Shown here one piece after another: positions 57,805 through 64,000 of a stretch of 64,000 bases of DNA. The notes beneath the pieces are model-generated. The model worked only from the letters and a program-made list of their open reading frames with translations. It searched no databases and was not told the DNA's origin. This DNA comes from SZUA-265 sp035760985 (GTDB lineage Bacteria; Myxococcota_A; Polyangia; Polyangiales; Polyangiaceae), in assembly GCA_035760985.1 (NCBI GenBank), contig DASTRX010000209.1, positions 1 through 64,000 of the forward strand. The letters run 5' to 3'. Numbering within the stretch: position 1 is the first letter of the stretch; each line of letters begins with the position of its first letter. A program made the position numbers and the translations under genes.

Positions 57805-58696
57805 GGCATCGAGGAGCGGGCCGAACGCGGGCCGGAGCGAGCTCACCGAGCTGCAACACTGGGTCGTGCGCCACCTGCAGCAGCTGCGCGCGCTGCCCCG
57901 AGATCCGGCGCTGAGCCTCGAGGCAGCCGACCGACTCACCGGCAACGAGCGCGTCGCGCCCGTGGAGCAAATCGAGATCTATCGAGAGCAATTCTGGCTG
58001 CGGCACACCTCGTCGCTGGTCGAGGACTTCCCGGGGCTGGGCGGGATCCTCGGTCAAGCGGACTGGGAGCGCCTCGTAGAGAGCTATTTGCAGGCGTTTG
58101 CGCCCGACAGCTGGACGCTGCGCGAGCTGGGCCGCCGCTTTCCCGAGCATGTCGCGCGTCATCCCGAGCTGCCTCACCACCAGCTGTGCTGCGACATGGC
58201 GCGGCTGGAGTGGGCGTTCATCGAGCTCTTCGACGCGGCCGACTGCCCGCCCCTGGATCTGGCAAAGCTCGGCACGCTGCCGCCGAACGTGCTCGAAACG
58301 GGTCAGATTCTCCTCAACCCGGCGCTGCGCTTGCTGGAGGTCAGCTACCCCGTCGCTGATCTCCGGATGCAATTACTGGAAAGTCGCAGGAATGGGCATG
58401 CGGGCGCAGGTGTACAGATTCCCGATCCCCTGGCGCAACAACTCGTCCTATACCGCGCGAGCGACCGCCGGCTCTACCACAGACCGATGAGCCCCGAGGC
58501 GTTCTCGCTGCTCTCCGCGCTCGAGCGGCGGCTCTCGCTCGTCGCCGCGTGCGAGCATGCGCTGCAGGCATGGCCCGAGCACGCGGAGCGCCTGCAGCAG
58601 AACGTCGCAGGTTGGTTCCAGGCGTGGGCTCGGTGCGGCTGGATCGTAGATGTCGTCCCGGGCCCCGCGTCAGAGGCAGGCCCGCCGAGGAGCTGA
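57794..58696 (+). CDS. DUF2063 partner protein (MbnC/BufC-like)
   Basis: The 300-residue protein matches the DUF2063 family, which acts as substrate-recognition partner of DUF692 oxygenases. ELQHWVVRHLQQLR, VEQIEIYREQFWLRHTSSLVEDFPGL and HHQLCCDMARLEWAFIELFD are the N-terminal helical signature; a C-terminal domain follows (about 190-300). The TTG at 57794 overlaps the DUF692 stop by 11 bp, a coupled pair. A start further in (GTG near WVVRH) cannot be ruled out. The complex presumably modifies a peptide encoded elsewhere. Confidence 0.9.
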   Translation: MPNRASRSGPNAGRSELTELQHWVVRHLQQLRALPRDPALSLEAADRLTGNERVAPVEQIEIYREQFWLRHTSSLVEDFPGLGGILGQADWERLVESYLQAFAPDSWTLRELGRRFPEHVARHPELPHHQLCCDMARLEWAFIELFDAADCPPLDLAKLGTLPPNVLETGQILLNPALRLLEVSYPVADLRMQLLESRRNGHAGAGVQIPDPLAQQLVLYRASDRRLYHRPMSPEAFSLLSALERRLSLVAACEHALQAWPEHAERLQQNVAGWFQAWARCGWIVDVVPGPASEAGPPRS

Positions 58697-58808
58697 AGCG
58701 AGCGCAACAGGCGCCATTCAGCCGCACCAATCATCCGCCGTCCTTTCATTCGTGCGCTGTACCAGCGCGCCTTGCCCGTGGGCCGAACTCTTGCTAGGGA
58801 AAAATGAA

Positions 58809-59678
58809 GTGGCTCGCGTGCAGGACCTCCTGGAGCAGGTGGCACGACAGCGAACCGCTGCTCTCATGGGCATCGTCAACGTCACGCCCGACTCGTTCTA
58901 CGACGGGGGGCGTTACGAGGCTCTGGACGCGGCGCGGGAGCGTGTCGCCCAGCTGCTGGCTGAAGGCGCCGATATCCTGGATATCGGCGGCGAGTCCTCC
59001 AAGCCCGGCGCGCCGCGCGTGAGCGCCGAGCAGCAGATCGCGCGCATTTCCGGCGCGCTCGACGCGGCGCTCGCTCGCCGCGCCCTGGTCTCGGTCGATA
59101 CGGCCCACCCCGCCGTCGCCAGCTTCGCGCTGGAGCGCGGCGCGCACGTGATCAACGACGTCACCTGCCTCGCCGAGCCCGAGCTGGCGTCGGTGGTCGC
59201 ACGGCATGAAGCCGTTCTGATCGTTTCGCACGCCCGGGCGCATCAGAGTCAGATGCGTGACTTCTCGGAGTGGCCGGACAGCGACTATTCCGATGTGACC
59301 GCAGAAGTACGCAGCGAGCTGAGCGCGGCGCGCGAGCGGGCTGCCGAGCGCGGCGTACGGCGCGATCGGGTCTGGTTTGATCCGGGGCTCGGCTTCTCGA
59401 AGAACGCTCGCCACTCGATCGAGCTGCTGTCACGGGTCGCCGAGCTGGGCGCGGACGGGACGCCGATCGTGGTCGGCGCCGGGCGCAAGTCGTTCATCCG
59501 AGCGCTCGACGGCAGCGGCCCCGCGGATCGGCTGGGCGGGACCATCGCGGCTTCGCTCTGGGCCTCGCGGCAGGGCGCACAATTTGTGCGCGTGCACGAC
59601 GTGGCGCCGGTTCGGCAGGCGCTGCTGGTGGAGGCGGCGCTGATCCGCTCCGGAGCGGCGGGAGCGAGCCCGCCATGA
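58809..59678 (+). CDS. folP: Dihydropteroate synthase
   Basis: FolP joins pterin pyrophosphate and p-aminobenzoate, a step of folate synthesis. The 289-residue enzyme has the hallmark GIVNVTPDSFYDGG (about residues 17-30), DILDIGGESSKPG, DPGLGFSKN (pterin and phosphate binding) and the final VRVHDVAPVRQALL. The GTG at 58809 has AGGGA 8-9 nt upstream. It leads an operon: its stop overlaps the cdaA start by 4 bp. folP-cdaA-cdaR is a common bacterial order. Confidence 0.94.
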   Translation: MARVQDLLEQVARQRTAALMGIVNVTPDSFYDGGRYEALDAARERVAQLLAEGADILDIGGESSKPGAPRVSAEQQIARISGALDAALARRALVSVDTAHPAVASFALERGAHVINDVTCLAEPELASVVARHEAVLIVSHARAHQSQMRDFSEWPDSDYSDVTAEVRSELSAARERAAERGVRRDRVWFDPGLGFSKNARHSIELLSRVAELGADGTPIVVGAGRKSFIRALDGSGPADRLGGTIAASLWASRQGAQFVRVHDVAPVRQALLVEAALIRSGAAGASPP

Positions 59679-60778
59679 TGGAGGAGCTGTTCAGCCATGT
59701 CCTTCAGCGAGCTCTGACCGAGTTGCTGCGTGACGCGGCCGATCTGCTCATCACGTATTACCTCATCTACCGTGTCTCGCTGGTGCTGCGCGGCACGCGC
59801 GCCGTGCAGATCGGCCTCGGCCTCGCGTTCCTGCTGGTGCTGTACGGGGTCTCGAAATATTTCGAGCTCGGCACGTTGTTCGCGATCCTGGGCACAGTGC
59901 TGCCCAGCGCCATCTTGATCATCGTGGTGGTCTTCCAGGACGATATCCGGCGCGGCCTGATGCGCATGGGCAGCGGTGCCTTTCTCGGCACCGGCCGCTA
60001 CCAGGAGCAGCGCGTGATCGACGAGGTGATCTCGGCCTCGACCGAGCTGGCGCGCCACCGCATGGGCGCGATCATCGCCTTCGAGCAGGACGCCAACCTC
60101 GACGAGTTCGTCGGTTCTCACAAGGGCACGGAGATCGACGCGGCCGTGTCGAGCCAGCTCCTGGTCTCGCTGTTCGTGCCCGAGGCCATGAACAAGCTGC
60201 ACGACGGCGCCGTGATCATCCGCGATCTGCGCATCGCCAAGGCCGGCGTGTTCTTCCCCTTCACTCAGGGCCGGGTGATCGACGAGAGCTTCGGCTCACG
60301 CCACCGCGCCGCGCTCGGCATCACGGAGGAGACGGACGCGGTGCTGGTGGTGGTCAGCGAGGAGCGCGGCTCGGTCAGCTTCTGCTTCAACGGCAACATC
60401 GTCTCGGATCTGGACGGGCCGCGCCTGCGCGCCGCGCTGGAAGGCGTGTTCTCGCCCAAGAAGACGCCCAAGCGCCAGAGCCCCGGCGAATGGCTCTGGT
60501 CGATGCTGCCGTCGCAGCTGTTGCGGCGGCGCGAGCGCCTGCCCGGTGTGACCGCAAACAAGGAGCCGGTGCCGAGCGAGGCACCGCCCGCCTCGGTGCG
60601 CATCCGCGCCACCGTGCCCTCGGGCATGCACGCGCCGGTCGGGCCCGACGGAGCGCCCGCTGCCGCGGCGGCGAAGCCTCTGCGCAAGTCGCCGGTCAAG
60701 ACGACGGGCGAGGGGCCCAAGGCGCCCGCCAGCCCGGAGGCCACCATTCCACCGCGCGCCCCGGATGAGTCGACATGA
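59675..60778 (+). CDS. cdaA: Diadenylate cyclase CdaA with long C-terminal extension
   Basis: CdaA makes c-di-AMP from two ATP and sits in the membrane with CdaR. The 367-residue protein has three N-terminal membrane segments (about 15-85) and a DAC domain (about 95-260) with Asp177 in LHDGAVII and Arg209-His-Arg in the SRHRAALGITEETDA motif, so it should be active. Typical CdaA ends near residue 275; here about 90 more residues rich in Pro, Ala and Lys follow, probably disordered and cytoplasmic. ATGA overlaps join it to folP and cdaR. c-di-AMP often controls osmolyte and potassium uptake, relevant to the trehalose/OPG genes in this window. Confidence 0.94.
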   Translation: MMEELFSHVLQRALTELLRDAADLLITYYLIYRVSLVLRGTRAVQIGLGLAFLLVLYGVSKYFELGTLFAILGTVLPSAILIIVVVFQDDIRRGLMRMGSGAFLGTGRYQEQRVIDEVISASTELARHRMGAIIAFEQDANLDEFVGSHKGTEIDAAVSSQLLVSLFVPEAMNKLHDGAVIIRDLRIAKAGVFFPFTQGRVIDESFGSRHRAALGITEETDAVLVVVSEERGSVSFCFNGNIVSDLDGPRLRAALEGVFSPKKTPKRQSPGEWLWSMLPSQLLRRRERLPGVTANKEPVPSEAPPASVRIRATVPSGMHAPVGPDGAPAAAAAKPLRKSPVKTTGEGPKAPASPEATIPPRAPDEST

Positions 60779-61743
60779 AATCTCGTAGCAGCGGCCTCAT
60801 GAATCGAGTGGTGCGCTGGCTGCGCGCGGCCATCAGCGAAAACCTGGGGCTCAAGGCCATGAGCTTCGCGATCGCGCTGGGGCTCACCGCGTACCAGCGG
60901 GGCTCGGAGAACGAGCAGCAGCGCACCGTGCCGGTGGACGTGATCGTGCGCCTGCCCGCCTCCGAGGCGCACCGCGAGCTGATGACGCTGGTGCCGCCGA
61001 GCATCCACGTGACCGTGCGCGGGAGCACGCGCGCGCTCGACCAGCTGATCCAGAGCGGCGTGCCGCCCGTGGAGGTGGATCTGCGGCGCGGCGACGCCTC
61101 GGCGATCCGCTTCGAACCCGAGATGTTCTCCATGCCCCCGGGCGTGAAGGTCAACATCGTCGACCCCGCCACCATCCCGCTCGAGTGGCAGAACGTCGTG
61201 GAGCGCAGCGTGCCCATCCAGGCCTCCGTGACGGGGCCGGTCGCGCCCGGCTACATCGTGCAAAGCGTGAAGGTCGATCCCACCAGCATCCTGGTGATGG
61301 GCCCGGCCAGCATGGTGGAGGTGATGCAGTTCGTGCGCGTGGCCGCGTTTGACGTCTCCGGCAAGACCGACGGCGTGTACCGGCACCGGCTGAAGCTGGA
61401 CCCGCCGGGGCAGCGCCTGTCGTATCTCGGCCCGGACAGCGCCACGGTCGAGGTGACGATCGCGCGCCAGCTCGTGCAGCGCAAGTTCGCCAAGCGCAAC
61501 GTGGTCGTGCTCGGGCCCGGCCGAGTGAAGACCGAGCCGCTCGGCGTCGACGTCACGGTGACGGGCCCGCCCGAGGTGATCAACGGCCTGCGCGACGAGA
61601 TGGTCGTGCCCCGGGTCGACATGGCCGCTGCGCCCGAGGAGCTGCGCGAGCAGCGCCACGGCTCCACGGTACTACCCGTCCACGTCGATCTGGCGCGCGT
61701 CGCAATCGAGATTCAGCCGCCGACCGTCACCGTCATCTGGTAG
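60775..61743 (+). CDS. cdaR: YbbR-domain regulator CdaR
   Basis: CdaR binds CdaA and tunes its activity. The 322-residue protein has one N-terminal membrane segment (about 24-42, NLGLKAMSFAIALGLTAYQ) and YbbR repeats outside the membrane (VPVDVIVRLP, VTVRGSTRALDQL, VPIQASVTGPVAPGYIVQSVKVDPTSILVMGP, VDVTVTGPPEVINGL). The start overlaps cdaA by 4 bp. glmM, which usually follows in this operon, is absent; a convergent gene starts 27 bp on. Confidence 0.9.
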   Translation: MKSRSSGLMNRVVRWLRAAISENLGLKAMSFAIALGLTAYQRGSENEQQRTVPVDVIVRLPASEAHRELMTLVPPSIHVTVRGSTRALDQLIQSGVPPVEVDLRRGDASAIRFEPEMFSMPPGVKVNIVDPATIPLEWQNVVERSVPIQASVTGPVAPGYIVQSVKVDPTSILVMGPASMVEVMQFVRVAAFDVSGKTDGVYRHRLKLDPPGQRLSYLGPDSATVEVTIARQLVQRKFAKRNVVVLGPGRVKTEPLGVDVTVTGPPEVINGLRDEMVVPRVDMAAAPEELREQRHGSTVLPVHVDLARVAIEIQPPTVTVIW

Positions 61744-61770
61744 CCGCCCGCGGGAGCGCTCCGCCGTTCC

Positions 61771-63183
61771 TCAGCGCGCCGCGCTGGCGGCAGGTTTTTC
61801 GTACCCGACCTCGCTGAAGTCCATGCCCAGCGAGGCGCCGTTTTCGTCCAGCACATCGATGCGCACCATCCACGGCGCAGCGCCGGGCGGGCGCGCGAGG
61901 CGCGTGCGCAAGACCGAGCCCGTGCGCTCCCAGCTGGGCTCGACGGGATCGATGTTGACGCTCACCTTGCAGGACACCGTGAAGTTCTCGGGCACCGGAT
62001 CGCCCTTGTCATCGACCAGCCTCACCGCCAGCTCCAGGCCGTCGCTGGGCCAGCCCTGCGGCTGTCGCGCGAACGAGATCTGGGCGTGCACGGTCAGCGG
62101 CTCGAGATCGAGGCGCGTGGTCTCGCCGCTCAGCGGGTGGCGGAGCACCAGCGAGATGGGCCGCCGCGCCACGAGCCCCACGCTCTTGGGGGCCGGCAGG
62201 AAGTCGTCGAGCCCCAGATACGCGACCTCGAGCCCCTCGGCGCCGATCAGCGTGACGCGCTGGTTGGGCTGCAGCCGCACCGAGCCGTTGGGGCCGCGGC
62301 TGGCCGTCTTGGGGATGTCCAGGCCGATCACGTTCAGCGCGGCGGCTGGCGAGAAGGCACCGTAGATGCCGGAGTCGTCCTGGCCGCGCACCGTCAGCTG
62401 ATACTGCCCCGGCGGCAGCGCGCCCAGCTCCAGGCGCGTCTCCTTCGTGCGCGCGCTGCGCACCAGCGTGTCGCCCGAATGCAGCTGCACCTCATAGCCG
62501 ACCGCTTGCGGCTGCGCGGGCCAGCTGAGCAGCGTGGAGTCGCTGTCGCCGCCAGCAGAGAGCATCAGACTGCGCGAGAGCGAGGGCTTGTCCGGCTCGG
62601 GCAGGATCGAACGCCGGTAGCCGTCCGGGCGCACGTCGCTGACGATCTGCATCGAGCCTTCGGAGAGGCGCTTCCACTTCCAGCCGTCGTCGAGCGCGAC
62701 CAGCGCGTTGCCCTGCGCCAGGGCGACCGTCGAGCGGGGCTGGCTGGCGATCACCGTGATCGAGCCACCGAGCAGGATCGAGCGCAGCTTGCGTGGCGCC
62801 TCCACGAACAGCGCGAACTGCTTGGCCAGCAGCGTCGCCTCCATCCAGCCGCTATCCAGCATCAACACGCGCGTCGGCACCAGGTCGTCAGGGCGAGCGC
62901 CGAGCGCCATCTTGAAGGTGCGTCCGAAGCGCAGCTTCGTGCCCGGGTCGAGCCGCAGCGTCGCGCCCTCGATCAGCTCGAGCGTGGCGCCCTCCGCGCC
63001 GGCGACGAAGGCTTTGTCGTCTGCGAGCAGCTGACCCGCGGAGACCTTCGCGCCCGGGGGCGTGGCTCGCTGCGCTGCCGACGCCGCAGCGCTCGCCGCG
63101 CCGGGGGCGGCGTGCGCAGCCGTCCCGCACAGCCCCAGCGCGCAAGCCAGGCCCAAGGTGTGCCAGCGCGGAACCAAGGACAT
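61771..63183 (-). CDS. FecR-domain periplasmic protein
   Basis: The 470-residue product has a cleavable signal peptide (ending GTAAHAAPG). A FecR-like region covers about 35-165 (LELIEGATLRLDPGTKLRFG, DSGWMEATLLAKQFALFVEAP, SITVIASQPRSTVALAQGNALV). A fibronectin-like unit follows (about 215-290: STLLSWPAQPQAVGYEVQLH, LPPGQYQLTVRGQDDSG), then a C-terminal beta domain. AGGAG lies about 8 nt before the ATG. It is divergent from the membrane protein at 63373. Together with 26541-27461 it shows that the window has two FecR-like proteins without cognate sigma factors. The domain content suggests envelope sensing or structural support. Confidence 0.85.
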   Translation of the reverse strand: MSLVPRWHTLGLACALGLCGTAAHAAPGAASAAASAAQRATPPGAKVSAGQLLADDKAFVAGAEGATLELIEGATLRLDPGTKLRFGRTFKMALGARPDDLVPTRVLMLDSGWMEATLLAKQFALFVEAPRKLRSILLGGSITVIASQPRSTVALAQGNALVALDDGWKWKRLSEGSMQIVSDVRPDGYRRSILPEPDKPSLSRSLMLSAGGDSDSTLLSWPAQPQAVGYEVQLHSGDTLVRSARTKETRLELGALPPGQYQLTVRGQDDSGIYGAFSPAAALNVIGLDIPKTASRGPNGSVRLQPNQRVTLIGAEGLEVAYLGLDDFLPAPKSVGLVARRPISLVLRHPLSGETTRLDLEPLTVHAQISFARQPQGWPSDGLELAVRLVDDKGDPVPENFTVSCKVSVNIDPVEPSWERTGSVLRTRLARPPGAAPWMVRIDVLDENGASLGMDFSEVGYEKPAASAAR

Positions 63184-63372
63184 CTCGAGCTCCTGAACGG
63201 CTCTCGCCCGTACATCAGCAACCGCAAAAGCCAGGGCTGTGCCGAACGCCCCAGCGGTGGCGCACTCGTTCGCACCTGCCACCCGAGTCAGGGGACACCG
63301 GCCCTGTTTCAGATTGGACCCGTCCTGCTTTGTTCGAGGACGATCCCGCCGTTCACTGGGCAGCGAACGCCG

Positions 63373-64000
63373 ATGGATCTGCAGAAGGTGCTGGGGTTCC
63401 CCCTCGACAAGGTCCGGATCGATCCGGATGGCACGTCCACGCCGCCGGAGGTCTCGCCGCTGTCGCCTCCCACCCAGCCGCGCGGGCGGGCCGCGCCCGA
63501 CGCGCGACTGCTCGAGGCGACGCGCATCGAAGGCCTGCAGGCTCCGCCCCCGCCCCCGCCTGCCGCGCCTGCAGCAGCCCCAGCTCCCACTGCTGCAGCC
63601 CCAGCTCCCCCTGTTGCAGCCGCTCCTGCCGCGGTGGCCGTGGCTGCTGCCCCTGCTCCTGCCCAGCCCGCTCCCTCGCTCGTGAGCGGGCCGCTCGCTA
63701 CCTGGCGCCGACGGCTCGGCGGCGCGCGCGATCGCATCCGCCCGCCGCAAGGCTGGGGCTTGATCGCCATCAGCTCCGCGCTGATGGGCTTCGGCATGAC
63801 CGTGCTCGTGGCCGTGCTGGTGCGCGGCTCTCACCCGACCCCCGACGGCGGCTCGAGCAGCGTACGCCCGCGCCCGAGTCCGTCCGCTGCGCTCGCGGCC
63901 CCCGTGCCCGCGCCGAGCTCGCGCGAGGCCTGCGCACGCCAGCGCGAGCCGGAGCTGGTCGCGCGCGCTGTGTCGTCGAGCTTTGCGCTGGAGACGCGCG
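63373..64000 (+). CDS. Partial membrane protein with proline-rich N-terminus
   Basis: The frame opens at ATG 63373 and runs open to the window edge (209 codons). The first 110 residues are cytoplasmic, Pro/Ala-rich (PPPPPPAAPAAAPAP). A membrane segment spans about 130-150 (WGLIAISSALMGFGMTVLVAVL), then a Pro/Ser linker and the start of a periplasmic region. The pattern is common in FecR- or kinase-associated myxobacterial proteins. The remainder lies outside the window, so its function cannot be assessed. Divergent from the FecR gene, sharing a 189-bp promoter region. Confidence 0.75.
   Translation, partial: MDLQKVLGFPLDKVRIDPDGTSTPPEVSPLSPPTQPRGRAAPDARLLEATRIEGLQAPPPPPPAAPAAAPAPTAAAPAPPVAAAPAAVAVAAAPAPAQPAPSLVSGPLATWRRRLGGARDRIRPPQGWGLIAISSALMGFGMTVLVAVLVRGSHPTPDGGSSSVRPRPSPSAALAAPVPAPSSREACARQREPELVARAVSSSFALETR

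Noticed and set aside
61744..61770. Bidirectional terminator in the cdaR/FecR gap
   Set aside because: GGAGCGCTCC is a perfect palindrome but has no loop to form a hairpin and no T-run.

Overview
The window is very GC-rich, almost fully coding on both strands, and has many 4-bp ATGA/GTGA gene overlaps. Its gene families point to a myxobacterium (Myxococcota), probably of the Polyangia (Sorangium/Polyangium-like) side: Cys-rich DUF4215/fibro-slime lipoproteins, FecR-like periplasmic proteins, Hanks-type Ser/Thr kinase and PP2C signalling, an NtrC-type regulator, a MshEN-HEAT fusion and an HNH endonuclease with a C-terminal helical tail. The genus cannot be fixed from sequence alone. I found no rRNA, tRNA, CRISPR array or intact insertion sequence.

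Layout. 1-669: gene-free, with an array of perfect 14-bp palindromes. 670-4531: two hypothetical envelope proteins. 4476-18991: an alpha-glucan/trehalose/osmoregulated periplasmic glucan block (GH13 alpha-glucosidase and TreZ on the minus strand; a second GH13, a GlgX-TreY fusion, OpgG and OpgH on the plus strand). Together these can debranch glycogen, convert the chains to trehalose and make periplasmic glucan, which suggests an osmotic or desiccation module. 19142-22490: accessory segment with a redoxin-like protein, a HigBA-type toxin-antitoxin pair, dispersed repeats, a large hairpin, a four-helix-bundle gene and an IS701 transposase scrap. 22491-28921: minus-strand run with a PP2C/cyclic-nucleotide-binding fusion, a FecR-like lipoprotein, two outer-membrane-type proteins and an RluA-type pseudouridine synthase. 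28922-31048: mostly non-coding, with repeats and one or two small genes. 31049-36777: MshEN/GAF/HEAT protein, small membrane protein and HNH endonuclease. 36778-38255: non-coding repeat ground. 38256-43800: TonB-like lipoprotein, Ser/Thr kinase, NtrC-type regulator and di-haem cytochrome c peroxidase. 44248-51731: three Cys-rich surface lipoproteins around argG. 52005-58696: HAD-IG nucleotidase, NamZ-type muramidase, a candidate sRNA, aminopeptidase P and a DUF692-DUF2063 pair. 58809-61743: folP-cdaA-cdaR (c-di-AMP synthesis). 61771-64000: FecR-like protein and the start of a divergent membrane protein.

The most interesting item is at 55072-55253. A near-consensus sigma-54 promoter (-24/-12) lies a TSS-length upstream of an approximately 156-nt gene-free transcript that ends in a strong intrinsic terminator. 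The transcript folds into stem-loops whose apical loops are runs of eight and seven cytosines. This matches what is known of Pxr, the sigma-54-dependent developmental sRNA of Myxococcus xanthus. A Pxr-like RNA outside the Cystobacterineae would be new as far as I know. Other strong observations are the GlgX-TreY fusion next to opgGH, an orphan DUF692-DUF2063 pair with no visible precursor peptide, the palindrome array at 295-348, and a repeated tail that appears to have been under coding selection (21240-21436 and 37125-37290).
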